Shown here one piece after another: positions 28,433 through 41,047 of a stretch of DNA of 64,000 nucleotides (its first letter is position 1; each line of letters opens with the position of its first letter). The position numbers and the translations under genes are program-made. This stretch comes from Streptacidiphilus neutrinimicus (GTDB taxonomy: Bacteria; Actinomycetota; Actinomycetes; Streptomycetales; Streptomycetaceae): contig NZ_BBPO01000022.1 in assembly GCF_000787815.1 (NCBI RefSeq), forward strand, positions 3,907-67,906, given 5' to 3'. The notes below the pieces were generated by a model. The model did no database searches. It worked only from the letters and a program-made list of their open reading frames with translations, and was not told where the DNA came from.

Positions 28433-28437
28433 GCTGG

Positions 28438-28623
28438 TTACCAGGAGCTCTTGGTCACGCCCGGCAGCTCGCCGCGGTGCGCCATCTCACGAAGGCAGAC
28501 ACGGCAGAGGCCGAACTTGCGGTACACGGAGTGCGGACGGCCGCAGCGCTGGCACCGGGTGTAGCCCCGGACGCCGAACTTCGGCTTGCGCTCCGCCTTG
28601 GCGATCAGCGCCTTCTTCGCCAT
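28438..28623 (-). CDS. rpsN: 30S ribosomal protein S14, type Z zinc-binding (uS14)
   Basis: This is the short 61-residue zinc form of S14. The four zinc ligands are in [14 protein letters not shown] and [13 protein letters not shown]. The tail [13 protein letters not shown] is typical. Streptomycetes also carry a longer zinc-free S14 elsewhere. It lies 3 bp after rplE. Confidence 0.97.
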   Translation of the reverse strand: MAKKALIAKAERKPKFGVRGYTRCQRCGRPHSVYRKFGLCRVCLREMAHRGELPGVTKSSW

Positions 28624-28626
28624 GGG

Positions 28627-29196
28627 TCAGCTCTCCTTGAACGGGAAGCCGAGAGCCCGCAGCAGCGCCCGGCCCTCGTCGTCGGTCTGGGCGGTGGTCA
28701 CCACGGTGATGTCCATACCACGGGTGCGGTCGACCTTGTCGGGGTCGATCTCGTGGAACATGACCTGCTCGGTCAGACCGAAGGTGTAGTTGCCCTTGCC
28801 GTCGAACTGCTTCGGCGACAGACCACGGAAGTCGCGGATACGCGGGAGCGCCAGCGAGATCAGGCGGTCCAGGAACTCCCACATGCGGTCACCACGAAGG
28901 GTGACGTGGGCGCCGATCGGCTGACCCTCACGCAGCTTGAACTGCGCGATGCTCTTGCGAGCCTTGGTCACGGTCGGCTTCTGGCCGGTGATCGCGGTGA
29001 GGTCCTTGACCGCACCGTCGATCAGCTTCGAGTCGCGGGCGGCGTCGCCCACACCCATGTTGACCACGACCTTGACCAGGCCGGGGATCAGCATGACGTT
29101 CTCGTAAGCGAACTGCTCGTTCAGCTGACCCTTGATCTCGGAGCGGTAGCGCTCCTTGAGACGGGGGCTGACCTTCGGGGTCGAGGTGTCGGTCAT
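28627..29196 (-). CDS. rplE: 50S ribosomal protein L5 (uL5)
   Basis: This 189-residue protein binds 5S rRNA and contacts the P-site t[47 protein letters not shown] and the C-terminal [20 protein letters not shown] are L5 motifs. Its start shares one base with the rplX stop (29196), indicating coupling. Confidence 0.98.
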   Translation of the reverse strand: MTDTSTPKVSPRLKERYRSEIKGQLNEQFAYENVMLIPGLVKVVVNMGVGDAARDSKLIDGAVKDLTAITGQKPTVTKARKSIAQFKLREGQPIGAHVTLRGDRMWEFLDRLISLALPRIRDFRGLSPKQFDGKGNYTFGLTEQVMFHEIDPDKVDRTRGMDITVVTTAQTDDEGRALLRALGFPFKES

Positions 29197-29528
29197 CAGA
29201 TGTCCTCACCGGTGCGCTTGGCAACGCGGATCTTGTTGCCCTGCTCGTCGAATCGGTAGCCGACGCGGGTGACGACCTTCTTGCCGTCCTTCTCCACAAC
29301 GAGCTGAACGTTGCTCACGTGGATCGGGGCCTCGACGGTCACGATGCCGCCGGCCTTCGAGCCGTTCGCGGTGGGCGTGGCCTTGGTGTGCTTCTTGACC
29401 CGGTTGACACCCTCGACCAGGACCTTGGACGTGGTCGGGAAGGCCTGAATGACCTTGCCCTGCTTGCCCTTGTCCTTGCCGGTGATGACCTGGACCAGGT
29501 CACCCTTCTTGATCTTCATGCCTGCCAT
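29196..29528 (-). CDS. rplX: 50S ribosomal protein L24 (uL24)
   Basis: This 110-residue assembly-initiator protein has the KOW motif in [20 protein letters not shown] and then [15 protein letters not shown] 29528 ([10 protein letters not shown]) has GGAGG 11 nt upstream; ATG 29519 is an alternative. It lies 3 bp after rplN. Confidence 0.98.
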   Translation of the reverse strand: MAGMKIKKGDLVQVITGKDKGKQGKVIQAFPTTSKVLVEGVNRVKKHTKATPTANGSKAGGIVTVEAPIHVSNVQLVVEKDGKKVVTRVGYRFDEQGNKIRVAKRTGEDI

Positions 29529-29531
29529 CGG

Positions 29532-29903
29532 TTACAGCACCTCCGGCGCAAGCGAGATGATCTTCATGAACTTCTTCTCGCGCAGCTCACGGCCGACGGG
29601 GCCGAAGATGCGGGTGCCACGCGGGTCACCCTCGGTGTTCTTGAGGATGACGGCGGCGTTCTCGTCGAACCGGATGTAGGAACCGTCGGGACGACGGCGC
29701 TCCTTCACGGTCCGGACGATGACGGCCTTGACCACGTCACCCTTCTTCACGTTGCCACCGGGGATCGCGTCCTTGACGGTCGCCACGATGACGTCGCCGA
29801 TACCCGCGTAGCGCCGGCCGGAGCCACCGAGAACGCGGATGCAAAGGATCTCCTTCGCGCCCGTGTTGTCGGCGACACGCAGTCGCGACTCCTGCTGGAT
29901 CAC
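29532..29903 (-). CDS. rplN: 50S ribosomal protein L14 (uL14)
   Basis: This 123-residue protein begins [19 protein letters not shown] and ends with [24 protein letters not shown], both standard L14 sequence. Translation begins at GTG 29903. A 116-bp spacer with a small hairpin (29966-29979) separates it from rpsQ upstream, so a spc-operon promoter may lie there, although I could not identify a convincing one. Confidence 0.98.
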   Translation of the reverse strand: MIQQESRLRVADNTGAKEILCIRVLGGSGRRYAGIGDVIVATVKDAIPGGNVKKGDVVKAVIVRTVKERRRPDGSYIRFDENAAVILKNTEGDPRGTRIFGPVGRELREKKFMKIISLAPEVL

Positions 29904-30019
29904 GTCTTTCTCCTGATCGTCAACGATCGGGACCGGGTCCGCCGCTGCTCACCCGAGCACCCTGACCCCTTTTCAGGGGCGGGGCCCCGAGCACATACGG
30001 CGGCACCCAATCGCGTTCG

Positions 30020-30292
30020 TTACTTGGCCTTCTCGAGGATCTCGACGACGCGCCAGCGCTTCGTCGCGGACAGCGGACGGGTCTCCATGAGGAGAACCCG
30101 GTCGCCGACACCGCAGGCGTTGGCCTCGTCGTGCGCCTTCAGCTTGTTGGTACGGCGGATGACCTTGCCGTACAGCGCGTGCTTGACGCGGTCCTCGACG
30201 GCGACGACGACGGTCTTGTCCATCTTGTCGCTGACGACCAGACCCTCACGGGTCTTGCGGAAACCGCGCGTCTCGTTGGTGTTCTCAGTCAT
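30020..30292 (-). CDS. rpsQ: 30S ribosomal protein S17 (uS17)
   Basis: This 90-residue protein carries [26 protein letters not shown] and [23 protein letters not shown], which identify S17. Its start shares one base with the rpmC stop (30292). It is the last gene of the S10 run. Confidence 0.98.
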   Translation of the reverse strand: MTENTNETRGFRKTREGLVVSDKMDKTVVVAVEDRVKHALYGKVIRRTNKLKAHDEANACGVGDRVLLMETRPLSATKRWRVVEILEKAK

Positions 30293-30513
30293 CAGGCGTC
30301 CTTCACCGTGTCGATGCCCAGCTCGCGCTCGCGCATCAGGGTGTAGATCCGCGCGATGTCCTTCTTGACGAGCTTGAGCCGCCCGTGGTTGTCGAGCTGC
30401 CCGGTCGCCGCCTGGAAGCGGAGGTTGAACAGCTCCTCCTTGCGCTCACGCAGCTGCGCAACGAGACCCTCGTTGTCCAGCTCACGGAGCTCAGCAGCCT
30501 TGGTGCCGGCCAT
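30292..30513 (-). CDS. rpmC: 50S ribosomal protein L29 (uL29)
   Basis: This 73-residue helical protein at the tunnel exit starts [21 protein letters not shown] and contains [16 protein letters not shown], the L29 signature. Both ends overlap neighbouring genes by one base (rplP at 30513 and rpsQ at 30292). Confidence 0.98.
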   Translation of the reverse strand: MAGTKAAELRELDNEGLVAQLRERKEELFNLRFQAATGQLDNHGRLKLVKKDIARIYTLMRERELGIDTVKDA

Positions 30514-30932
30514 CAGCTCTCACCTGCCTCGCGCCGGACGATCCGGCACTTCATCGGGAGCTTGTGAGCCGCGCGCGTCAGCGCCTCACGAGCCATCTTC
30601 TCGTTCGGGTAGGACAGCTCGAACATGACCCGACCCGGGTGCACGTTGGCGATCCACCACTCCGGCGAACCCTTACCGGAACCCATGCGGGTCTCGGCAG
30701 GCTTCTTCGTCAGCGGACGGTCCGGGTAGATGTTGATCCACACCTTGCCGCCACGCTTGATGTGACGCGTGATGGAGATACGAGCGGACTCGATCTGCCG
30801 GTTCGTCACATACGCCGGGGTGACGGCCTGCAGGCCCCACTCGCCGAACGTAACCTCGGTACCGCCCTTGGCCGCACCACGACGCTTGGGGTGGTGCTGC
30901 TTGCGGTGCTTGACCCTGCGAGGGATCAGCAT
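30513..30932 (-). CDS. rplP: 50S ribosomal protein L16 (uL16)
   Basis: This 139-residue protein of the A-site tRNA corridor begins [21 protein letters not shown] and contains [21 protein letters not shown] and the ARRMGSGKG-like [14 protein letters not shown]. It lies 2 bp after rpsC. Confidence 0.98.
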   Translation of the reverse strand: MLIPRRVKHRKQHHPKRRGAAKGGTEVTFGEWGLQAVTPAYVTNRQIESARISITRHIKRGGKVWINIYPDRPLTKKPAETRMGSGKGSPEWWIANVHPGRVMFELSYPNEKMAREALTRAAHKLPMKCRIVRREAGES

Positions 30933-30934
30933 GG

Positions 30935-31768
30935 TCAGGCCTCCGTAGTGGTCTCAGCCGCAGCGGCAGCCGGAGCCTCGGTCGTCGCGGGAGCGGCGGC
31001 CTCGGCGTTCTGCTGCTGCGGACGGCGGCCACGGCCGCCGGCGGGACGGTCGCCGCCCCGACGGGGGCGCTCGCCCGGGCCACCCGCACGCGGCGGACGG
31101 TTCCCGGCCTTGGCAGCGGCGTTGTCGGCACGGACCTCGGCGATGTTCTTGACATCACCCTTGTAGATCCAGACCTTGACACCGATGCGACCGAAGGTGG
31201 TCTTGGCCTCGAAGAAGCCGTAGTCCACGTTGGCGCGGAGCGTGTGCAGCGGCACACGACCCTCACGGTAGAACTCGCTGCGGGACATCTCAGCGCCGCC
31301 CAGACGGCCGGAGCACTGGATCTTGATGCCCTTGGCGCCGGACTTCATCGTGCCCTGCATGCTCTTACGCATGGCGCGACGGAAGGAGACGCGGGAGGAC
31401 AGCTGCTCCGCGACGCCCTGAGCCACGAGCTGGGCGTCCAGCTCGGGGTTCTTGACCTCGAGGATGTTCAGCTGGACCTGCTTGCCGGTCAGCTTCTCGA
31501 GGTCACCGCGGATGCGGTCGGCCTCGGTGCCGCGGCGGCCGATGACGATGCCCGGGCGGGCGGTGTGGATGTCCACCCGCACGCGGTCACGGGTGCGCTC
31601 GATCTCAACCTTCGAGATACCGGCGCGCTCCATGCCGGACGTCATCATGCGACGGATCGCGACGTCTTCCTTGACGTAGTCCTTGTACAGCTTGTCGGCG
31701 TACCAGCGGGACTTGAAGTCCGTGGTGATGCCGAGGCGGAACCCGTGCGGGTTAACCTTCTGGCCCAT
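30935..31768 (-). CDS. rpsC: 30S ribosomal protein S3 (uS3)
   Basis: This 277-residue protein lines the mRNA entry channel. [22 protein letters not shown], the KH domain with [17 protein letters not shown], and [26 protein letters not shown] are S3 motifs. The C-terminal 60 residues form a low-complexity Gly/Arg/Pro then Ala/Thr/Glu-rich tail common in actinobacteria. It overlaps the rplV stop by one base. Confidence 0.98.
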   Translation of the reverse strand: MGQKVNPHGFRLGITTDFKSRWYADKLYKDYVKEDVAIRRMMTSGMERAGISKVEIERTRDRVRVDIHTARPGIVIGRRGTEADRIRGDLEKLTGKQVQLNILEVKNPELDAQLVAQGVAEQLSSRVSFRRAMRKSMQGTMKSGAKGIKIQCSGRLGGAEMSRSEFYREGRVPLHTLRANVDYGFFEAKTTFGRIGVKVWIYKGDVKNIAEVRADNAAAKAGNRPPRAGGPGERPRRGGDRPAGGRGRRPQQQNAEAAAPATTEAPAAAAAETTTEA

Positions 31769-32115
31769 TACCGGGTCCCTTCCTTCGACGCGACGACCAC
31801 AGTGATGTGGCTCGTCCGCTTGCGGATCCGGTACGCGCGGCCCTGGGCCCGCGGACGGAAACGCTTCAGGGTCGGGCCCTCGTCGACATAGGCCTCAGCG
31901 ATGTAGAGGCTGTCGACGTCGTTGTGGTTGTAGTTGTGCGCGGCGTTCGCAACGGCGCTGTTGAGCACCTTGAGAACGGGCACCGAAGCAGCCTGCGGAG
32001 CGAATCGCAGGACCGCCTGGGCCTCCGTGGCATTCATGCCACGGACAAGGTCCACCACGCGGCGGGCCTTCATGGGCGTCACGCGGATGTACCGCGCCTG
32101 TGCCCTGGCTTCCAT
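31768..32115 (-). CDS. rplV: 50S ribosomal protein L22 (uL22)
   Basis: This 115-residue protein lines the exit tunnel; its hairpin tip sits beside macrolide sites. [22 protein letters not shown] is the family start, so ATG 32115 (with AAGGGGAC upstream) is chosen over an in-frame ATG at 32142. The tail [22 protein letters not shown] is standard. No insertion is seen in the hairpin region. Confidence 0.98.
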   Translation of the reverse strand: MEARAQARYIRVTPMKARRVVDLVRGMNATEAQAVLRFAPQAASVPVLKVLNSAVANAAHNYNHNDVDSLYIAEAYVDEGPTLKRFRPRAQGRAYRIRKRTSHITVVVASKEGTR

Positions 32116-32161
32116 GGTTGTCCCCTTGATGGTGATTGTCATCGTGTCTTCGCTTCGCAGG

Positions 32162-32443
32162 TCAGCGACGCTTGGACTTGCGGTCGTCCTTGACGTGACC
32201 CTTGAACGTGCGGGTCGGCGCGAACTCGCCGAGCTTGTGGCCGACCATCGACTCGGTGACGAACACCGGGATGTGCTTGCGGCCGTCGTGCACCGCGAGG
32301 GTGTGCCCCAGCATCGCCGGAACGATCATGGAGCGACGGGACCAGGTCTTGATGACGTTCTGGGTACCGGCCTCGTTCTGACTGTCCACCTTCTTCATCA
32401 GGTGGTCGTCGACGAAGGGACCCTTCTTGAGACTGCGCGGCAT
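32162..32443 (-). CDS. rpsS: 30S ribosomal protein S19 (uS19)
   Basis: This 93-residue head protein reads [19 protein letters not shown], then [25 protein letters not shown] and [15 protein letters not shown] 32443 is the family start; 34 open codons before it overlap the rplB end and are not S19. It lies 11 bp after rplB. Confidence 0.98.
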   Translation of the reverse strand: MPRSLKKGPFVDDHLMKKVDSQNEAGTQNVIKTWSRRSMIVPAMLGHTLAVHDGRKHIPVFVTESMVGHKLGEFAPTRTFKGHVKDDRKSKRR

Positions 32444-32454
32444 CGAGACTGCTC

Positions 32455-33291
32455 CTAGCGCTTCTTGTTCGTCTTGCGGCGGCGGACGATCAGCTTGTCG
32501 CTCGCCTTCTTCGGCTTGCGAGTGCGACCCTCCTTCTGGCCCCACGGCGAAACCGGGTGGCGACCACCGGAGGTCTTACCCTCACCACCACCGTGCGGGT
32601 GGTCGATCGGGTTCATGGCGACACCACGCACGGTCGGGCGGACGCCCTTCCAGCGCATACGGCCGGCCTTACCCCAGTTGATGTTGGACTGCTCGGCGTT
32701 GCCGACCTCGCCAACGGTCGCCCGGCAGCGCGCGTCGACGAGGCGGACCTCGCCCGACGGCATGCGCAGGTGGGCGTAGACGCCCTCACGCGCAAGCAGC
32801 TGGATGCTGGAACCGGCGGAACGGGCCAGCTTGGCGCCGCCGCCCGGACGCAGCTCCACCGCGTGGATGACGGTACCCACGGGGATGTTGCGCAGCGGGA
32901 GGTTGTTGCCCGGCTTGATGTCGGCGTTGGGGCCGGCCTCAACCCGGTCGCCCTGGCCGAGCTTGGCCGGAGCGATGATGTAGCGCTTCTCGCCGTCTGC
33001 GTAGTGCAGCAGCGCGATGCGCGCGGTGCGGTTCGGGTCGTACTCGATGTGCGCGACCTTGGCCGGGACGCCGTCCTTGTCGTGACGACGGAAGTCGATC
33101 ACACGGTACGCGCGCTTGTGGCCGCCACCCTGGTGGCGAACGGTCACGCGACCGGTGTTGTTGCGACCGCCCTTGCTGTGCAGCGGGCGGACCAGCGACT
33201 TCTCCGGCTCGGACCGCGTGATCTCGACAAAGTCGGCAACGCTGGAGCCGCGACGGCCCGGCGTTGTCGGCTTGTACTTGCGGATGCCCAT
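32455..33291 (-). CDS. rplB: 50S ribosomal protein L2 (uL2)
   Basis: This 278-residue primary 23S rRNA-binding protein supports the peptidyl-transferase centre. [41 protein letters not shown] and the conserved [24 protein letters not shown] (with the key His of the DHPHGGG loop) identify it. The C-terminus is basic ([20 protein letters not shown]). Confidence 0.98.
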   Translation of the reverse strand: MGIRKYKPTTPGRRGSSVADFVEITRSEPEKSLVRPLHSKGGRNNTGRVTVRHQGGGHKRAYRVIDFRRHDKDGVPAKVAHIEYDPNRTARIALLHYADGEKRYIIAPAKLGQGDRVEAGPNADIKPGNNLPLRNIPVGTVIHAVELRPGGGAKLARSAGSSIQLLAREGVYAHLRMPSGEVRLVDARCRATVGEVGNAEQSNINWGKAGRMRWKGVRPTVRGVAMNPIDHPHGGGEGKTSGGRHPVSPWGQKEGRTRKPKKASDKLIVRRRKTNKKR

Positions 33292-33332
33292 GGCTTCTTC
33301 TGTCCTTAACCGTTACGGGATTCCCTGGCGCC

Positions 33333-33650
33333 TCAGGCGGCCGGGGCGTTCCCGAAGATGTCGATGCTGCCCTCTGCCAGCGTCACGATGGCGCGCTTGG
33401 TGTCCTTGCGCTTGCCGAAACCGGTGCGGGAGCGCTTGCGCTTGCCCTTGCGGTTGATCGTGTTCACGTTGGCGACCTTGACCGAGAAGACCGCCTCGAC
33501 GGCCTGCTTGATCTGCGTCTTGTTGGCGTCCGGCGACACGATGAACGTGTACTTCGACTCGTCGAGGAGCGCGTAGCTCTTCTCCGAGATGACCGGCTTG
33601 ATCAGGACGTCACGGGGGTCCGTGTACGTCTTGCTCGTGATCTCGCTCAT
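33333..33650 (-). CDS. rplW: 50S ribosomal protein L23 (uL23)
   Basis: This 105-residue exit-tunnel protein docks SRP and trigger factor. [21 protein letters not shown] and [20 protein letters not shown] are L23 motifs. It overlaps the rplD stop by one base. Confidence 0.97.
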   Translation of the reverse strand: MSEITSKTYTDPRDVLIKPVISEKSYALLDESKYTFIVSPDANKTQIKQAVEAVFSVKVANVNTINRKGKRKRSRTGFGKRKDTKRAIVTLAEGSIDIFGNAPAA

Positions 33651-34327
33651 CAGGCGGCGCTCCCATCGAGCTCGCCCTCAGCGGCGACAGCCTTGGCGGA
33701 CGCGACCGGACCGGCCACGAAACGCTCGAAGGCGGCCTGGGTGAAGACCACGTCGTCGGAGACGAGCACGTCGTAGGTGTTCAGCTGACCGGCGTCCAGG
33801 ATGTGCACGGTCGGCAGGTTGCGGGCGCTGAGGAGCGACAGCTCGTCGTCACGCTCGACGACCAGCAGGACGTTCTTGCGCTCGCTGATCTTGCCGAGCA
33901 GCGTGCGGGCAGCCTTGGTGGACGGCGCCTCGGTCGCGGTCACGCCGGTGACGACGTGGATGCGAGCGTTGCGGGCCCGGTCGGTCAGGGCGCCACGCAG
34001 GGCGGCGGCCTTCATCTTCTTCGGGGTCCGCTGCGAGTAGTCACGCGGCACGGGACCGTGCACGACGCCACCACCGGCGAACTGCGGCGCACGGGTCGAA
34101 CCCTGACGGGCGCGACCGGTGCCCTTCTGGCGGTACGGCTTCTTGCCGCCACCACGGACCTCGCCGCGGCTCTTCGCCTTGTGCGTGCCCTGACGAGCGG
34201 CGGCGAGCTGAGCGACGACGACCTGGTGCATCAGCGGAACGCTGACCTTGGCGTCGAAAATCTCAGCCGGCAGCTCGACGGTGCCGACGGTCTCACCCGC
34301 GGGGGAGAGAACGTTGATGGAGCTCAT
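33650..34327 (-). CDS. rplD: 50S ribosomal protein L4 (uL4)
   Basis: This 225-residue protein has the extended tunnel loop [26 protein letters not shown], where macrolide-resistance changes occur in other species; no change is evident. In E. coli L4 autoregulates the S10 operon. ATG 34327 is the family start ([12 protein letters not shown]). It follows rplC by 4 bp. Confidence 0.98.
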   Translation of the reverse strand: MSSINVLSPAGETVGTVELPAEIFDAKVSVPLMHQVVVAQLAAARQGTHKAKSRGEVRGGGKKPYRQKGTGRARQGSTRAPQFAGGGVVHGPVPRDYSQRTPKKMKAAALRGALTDRARNARIHVVTGVTATEAPSTKAARTLLGKISERKNVLLVVERDDELSLLSARNLPTVHILDAGQLNTYDVLVSDDVVFTQAAFERFVAGPVASAKAVAAEGELDGSAA

Positions 34328-34331
34328 TGCT

Positions 34332-34976
34332 TCAGGCCCCCTTCGCCGCAGTGCGGACCAGGATGAGGCCGCCGTTCGGACCGGGGACGGCGCCCTTGAT
34401 GAGCAGCAGACCCTTCTCCGCGTCAACGGCGTGGACGGTCAGGTTCTGCGTGGTGACACGCTCGTGGCCCATACGGCCGGCCATCTTCAGACCCTTGAAG
34501 ACACGACCGGGGGTGGCGCAGCCACCGATGGAACCGGGCGAACGGTGCTTGCGCTGCACGCCGTGGCCGGCGCCGAGGCCCTTGAAGTTGTGACGCTTCA
34601 TGACACCGGCGAAGCCCTTGCCCTTGCTGGTGCCGGTCACGTCGACCTTGACACCGGCCTCGAACACCTCAGCGGTGATCTCCTGGCCGAGGGTGTACTC
34701 CGAGGCGTCGGACGTGCGCAGCTCGACCAGGTGGCGGCGCGGGGTCACGCCGGCCTTGGCGAAGTGGCCCGCGAGGGGCTTGTTCACCTTGCGCGGGTCG
34801 ATGTCGCCGAAGCCGATCTGCACGGCGTCGTAGCCGGTGCCGTCGGCGGTGTGGACCTGGGTCACGACGTTCGGGCCGGCCTTGACGACGGTCACCGGGA
34901 CGATGCGGTTGTTCTCGTCCCAGACCTGCGTCATGCCGAGCTTCTCGCCCAGGATGCCCTTGATCTGCTTAGCCAT
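34332..34976 (-). CDS. rplC: 50S ribosomal protein L3 (uL3)
   Basis: This 214-residue protein starts [21 protein letters not shown] and has the central loop [30 protein letters not shown] that reaches the peptidyl-transferase centre. ATG 34976 is the family start; a short open extension precedes it. It follows rpsJ by 16 bp. Confidence 0.98.
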   Translation of the reverse strand: MAKQIKGILGEKLGMTQVWDENNRIVPVTVVKAGPNVVTQVHTADGTGYDAVQIGFGDIDPRKVNKPLAGHFAKAGVTPRRHLVELRTSDASEYTLGQEITAEVFEAGVKVDVTGTSKGKGFAGVMKRHNFKGLGAGHGVQRKHRSPGSIGGCATPGRVFKGLKMAGRMGHERVTTQNLTVHAVDAEKGLLLIKGAVPGPNGGLILVRTAAKGA

Positions 34977-34992
34977 TCTCAGCTCACGCCCC

Positions 34993-35301
34993 TCAGAGCT
35001 TGATCTCGATGTCGACACCGGCCGGCAGGTCGAGTCGCATCAGAGAGTCAACGGTCTTGGGCGTCGGGTCGAGGATGTCGATCAGGCGCTTGTGCGTGCG
35101 CATCTCGAAGTGCTCGCGCGAGTCCTTGTACTTGTGCGGCGAGCGGATGACGCAGTACACGTTCTTCTCAGTGGGCAGCGGCACCGGGCCCGCGACCTGC
35201 GCACCAGTACGCGTCACCGTCTCGACGATCTTCTTCGCCGAGGAGTCGATGACCTCGTGGTCGTAGGCCTTGAGCCGGATGCGGATCTTCTGTCCCGCCA
35301 T
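34993..35301 (-). CDS. rpsJ: 30S ribosomal protein S10 (uS10)
   Basis: This 102-residue protein reads [21 protein letters not shown] and ends [20 protein letters not shown]10 also serves NusG and NusB-dependent antitermination. It opens the S10 operon; its promoter and about 320-nt leader occupy the 435 bp after tuf. Confidence 0.98.
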   Translation of the reverse strand: MAGQKIRIRLKAYDHEVIDSSAKKIVETVTRTGAQVAGPVPLPTEKNVYCVIRSPHKYKDSREHFEMRTHKRLIDILDPTPKTVDSLMRLDLPAGVDIEIKL

Positions 35302-35376
35302 GGCTACTTCGTAGTCCTTCTGTCTCTGTCGCCTCTGCGCCACAGCGTCCCGGGTGGAACTCTGTGGGGTGTTTCT

Positions 35377-35406
35377 CCGACCCACGCGGTCGGGCGTGTC
35401 GTACTC
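35377..35406 (-). repeat. 30-nt dyad element, copy in front of rpsJ
   Basis: It matches the copy at 40156-40185 at 28 of 30 bases. The core CCGACC-CACGC-GGTCGG (35377-35393) is a perfect 6-bp inverted repeat with a 5-nt loop. It ends 75 bp before the rpsJ start and is in the same orientation and similar distance as the rpsL copy. Confidence 0.8.
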
Positions 35407-35680
35407 GCCTTCGCAGTGAAGCCTTGGCGGAAACACCGGATTGACGCCTTTGCCTACGCTTCCCGAAAGATTCCCGTACTTTCGCGCCGCAGCTGCCGCG
35501 TCTCGTCCAGACGTGCTGGATCACAGACAAACGGCCATCACGGGCACGACGAGTACTGTGGGACTCGCTTTCGGTCCTCCGGACAGGAGGCGCGCAACAT
35601 CGGCGCTCAACCGAGCAACTTGACTAGTGTGCCATACCGGACAGGGTGGACGCCAATCAAGCCCGGCACGAGCAAACAGA

Positions 35681-35710
35681 AACCCCCTGCCAGCAAGCTG
35701 GCAGGGGGTT
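35681..35710 (-). terminator. tuf rho-independent terminator
   Basis: A 14-bp stem (AACCCCCTGCCAGC at 35681-35694 against 35697-35710) lies 26 bp past the tuf stop and is followed on the minus strand by TCTGTTTGCT. It separates the str and S10 operons. Confidence 0.85.
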
Positions 35711-35736
35711 CTGACGCTGGATCAGCGAGATGTCAA

Positions 35737-36930
<1,194 letters not shown>

Positions 36931-37053
36931 TTTGGGGTCCTCCTGAGGACAGTTTCTGTACGCCGTTCGACGTCAGGTGGTCTGTGTGTGGGGGGGGGCC
37001 GGAGGAGCCCGGGGACCACGTGTGACACGCGGCCCCCAGGACCACCTCCGTAC

Positions 37054-37059
37054 AGCCTA
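37054..37059 (-). promoter_or_regulatory. possible tuf promoter -10 in the fusA-tuf spacer
   Basis: TAGGCT on the minus strand lies about 124 bp before tuf. The -35 position falls inside a 16-bp palindrome (37073-37088), and a 10-bp direct repeat TATGCGAGGT (37058-37067, 37088-37097) flanks it. Streptomycete tuf1 genes are known to have an extra promoter near this location; the exact elements here are inferred. Confidence 0.4.
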
Positions 37060-37099
37060 TGCGAGGTTTCGCACCGGGAAGTCCCGGTATGCGAGGTAC

Positions 37100-39205
<2,106 letters not shown>

Positions 39206-39247
39206 GGTGGCTCGTTCTCTCTCTGTCTTTGAGTGACGGGGTTCGGA

Positions 39248-39718
39248 CTACCAGCGGTAGTGCGCGAAGGCCTTGTTGGACTCGGCCATCTTGTGGGTGT
39301 CCTCGCGACGCTTCACGGAGGCACCCAGACCGTTGCTGGCGTCCAGGATCTCGTTGAGGAGACGCTCGGTCATGGTCTTCTCGCGGCGAGCGCGGGAGTA
39401 GCCGACCAGCCAGCGCAGGGCCAGCGTGTTGGCGCGACCCGGCTTGACCTCGACCGGCACCTGGTAGGTGGCGCCACCGACGCGGCGGGACTTGACCTCG
39501 AGGGTCGGCTTGACGTTCTCCAGGGCGCGCTTGAGCGCGACCACCGGGTCGTTGCCGGTCTTCTCGCGGACGCCCTCGAGGGCGCCGTACACGATGCGCT
39601 CGGCGGTGGAGCGCTTGCCGTGCAGGAGGATCTTGTTGACGAGCTGGGTCACCACAGGGGAGCCGTAAACCGGGTCGATGATGACCGGGCGCTTCGGGGC
39701 AGGGCCCTTACGAGGCAT
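39248..39718 (-). CDS. rpsG: 30S ribosomal protein S7 (uS7)
   Basis: This 156-residue head-assembly protein reads [20 protein letters not shown] and contains [18 protein letters not shown] and [20 protein letters not shown]. It autoregulates the str operon in E. coli. It lies 3 bp after rpsL. Confidence 0.98.
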   Translation of the reverse strand: MPRKGPAPKRPVIIDPVYGSPVVTQLVNKILLHGKRSTAERIVYGALEGVREKTGNDPVVALKRALENVKPTLEVKSRRVGGATYQVPVEVKPGRANTLALRWLVGYSRARREKTMTERLLNEILDASNGLGASVKRREDTHKMAESNKAFAHYRW

Positions 39719-39721
39719 TTT

Positions 39722-40093
39722 TTACTTCTCCTTCTTGGCGCCGTAGCGGCTGCGGGCCTGCTTGCGGTTCTTGACACCCTGGGTGTCGAGCGAGCCGCGG
39801 ATGATCTTGTAGCGCACACCCGGCAGGTCCTTCACACGACCGCCACGCACGAGCACGATGGAGTGCTCCTGCAGGTTGTGACCCTCACCCGGAATGTAAG
39901 CGGTGACCTCGATCCCGCTGGTGAGGCGCACACGCGCGACCTTACGAAGAGCCGAGTTCGGCTTCTTCGGGGTGGTCGTGTACACACGCGTGCAGACGCC
40001 GCGACGCTGGGGCGAACCCTTCAGTGCGGGCGTCTTGTTCTTCTCGACCTTGTCCTGCCGGCCCTTTCGGACCAGCTGCTGGATCGTAGGCAC
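39722..40093 (-). CDS. rpsL: 30S ribosomal protein S12 (uS12)
   Basis: This 123-residue decoding-centre protein starts at GTG 40093 ([15 protein letters not shown]), with GGAGATAC directly upstream. [14 protein letters not shown] and [14 protein letters not shown] keep the lysines (Lys43, Lys88 in the usual numbering) whose change gives streptomycin resistance, so the gene looks wild type. It opens the str operon. Confidence 0.98.
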   Translation of the reverse strand: MPTIQQLVRKGRQDKVEKNKTPALKGSPQRRGVCTRVYTTTPKKPNSALRKVARVRLTSGIEVTAYIPGEGHNLQEHSIVLVRGGRVKDLPGVRYKIIRGSLDTQGVKNRKQARSRYGAKKEK

Positions 40094-40155
40094 CGTATCT
40101 CCAAGTCTCTGTGCCAAGGCTGGGTGAAACTAACCTGGTGCGTCTCACGACTCGC

Positions 40156-40185
40156 CCGACCCACGCGGTCGGGTGTGTCGGACTC
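40156..40185 (-). repeat. 30-nt dyad element, copy in front of rpsL
   Basis: It matches the copy at 35377-35406 at 28 of 30 bases. The stem CCGACC/GGTCGG (40156-40161, 40167-40172) can gain one further pair. It starts 62 bp before the rpsL GTG and lies within the predicted str-operon leader (start site near 40297). Confidence 0.8.
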
Positions 40186-40303
40186 CCTGCACATGCCCCA
40201 GCTGGCTGAGAGCTCGGATGTGTGGTAGCGCGGTATCCCATGCGCGGCGGCCTGAATGCACGCACGCGCGAGAGACCCGGGGACACCCCAGGCACAAGGT
40301 CAG

Positions 40304-40332
40304 AGCGTACCTAGCGCAAGGGCCCCGGTCAA
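40304..40332 (-). promoter_or_regulatory. str-operon promoter (rpsL-rpsG-fusA-tuf)
   Basis: TTGACC (40327-40332) and TACGCT (40304-40309) on the minus strand are 17 nt apart, a near-consensus vegetative promoter. The start site near 40297 gives a leader of about 205 nt. A second -35-like TTGACA lies further upstream near 40362 but lacks a good -10. Confidence 0.75.
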
Positions 40333-40380
40333 AACAAATGGATGTGCGCCCAATGTTCGGCTGTCAAGTCGCCAGGCAGC

Positions 40381-40941
40381 CTAGCCGTGCCGGATCGCGA
40401 GAAGGAAGAAGAAAGCCCACAGGACTGTGCCCAGGCTGCCGAGGATGATGCCGGCCGTGGCCATCCCGTCGCCCTCCTCGTCCCGGGTGCGCAGCTGGTT
40501 CTTGGCGATGACGCCGCAGATCAGCGCGGGCAGGCCGGTCGCCCCGACGCTGACCAGCTGGGCCAGGCCGAGCAGCAGCGACGCGGTGGCGGCGCCGTTG
40601 GTTCGCCGCCGGACCGGCGGCCAGCCCGGCGGGACGTAGCCGTACGGCGGCGCGGGAGGCGGCATCGCCGCGAAGGCCGGCGGGGGCGCCATCATCGGCG
40701 TGGGCATGGGGCCGACCGGCAGGTCCTGCACCAGCAGGCCGAGCTGCCCGTACGTCTGCGCGTACTGCGCGCGCTCGGTGCGGTCGTGGTACTCGTCCGT
40801 GCTGAGGCGGCCCTCCGCGAAGGCGGCCTTCAGCACGTCCACGGTCCGCTCGCGGTCCGCCTGGGACGCGCGCATCGCGGACTGCGGGACGACAGGGCGC
40901 TGCCACGGGTTCCCCGGTGGCATCGGCTGCATCATCGACAC
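40381..40941 (-). CDS. DUF1707/DUF4190 domain membrane protein
   Basis: This 186-residue protein begins with a DUF1707 domain (MRASQADRERTVDVLKAAFAEGRLSTDEYHDRTERA, about residues 23-58), followed by a Pro/Met-rich linker and two hydrophobic segments with DUF4190 character (ASLLLGLAQLVSVGATGLPALICGVIAKNQ and GIILGSLGTVLWAFFFLLAI). GTG 40941 is supported by GGGGAGG 5 nt upstream. The domains are actinobacterial and without known function; DUF1707 resembles the short helical SHOCT module. It lies between rpoC and rpsL. Confidence 0.85.
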   Translation of the reverse strand: MSMMQPMPPGNPWQRPVVPQSAMRASQADRERTVDVLKAAFAEGRLSTDEYHDRTERAQYAQTYGQLGLLVQDLPVGPMPTPMMAPPPAFAAMPPPAPPYGYVPPGWPPVRRRTNGAATASLLLGLAQLVSVGATGLPALICGVIAKNQLRTRDEEGDGMATAGIILGSLGTVLWAFFFLLAIRHG

Positions 40942-41047
40942 TGCGACCTCCCCGCTCGCCTGCTCTCCCCATACTGCAAGACGAGCGGGGATCCCGCACG
41001 GTGCCCGGCATCTCCGACCTGTGCTGTCACGAGCTTGTGACAGAAGC

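Larger units (their letters stand above)
35302..35736 (-). promoter_or_regulatory. S10-operon control region (tuf-rpsJ spacer)
   Basis: The spacer holds, on the minus strand, the tuf terminator, a promoter with TTGATT (35655-35660) and TATGGC (35631-35636) 18 nt apart, a CCTCC/GGAGG hairpin near 35575-35590, and a 30-nt dyad element (35377-35406) shared with the str operon. Transcription would start near 35624, giving a leader of about 320 nt. I see no reading frame of note in it. Confidence 0.6.

Noticed and set aside
39722-40093. Possible streptomycin-resistance change in rpsL
   Set aside because: Both key lysine contexts (TTPKKPNS and RVKDLPG) are wild type.
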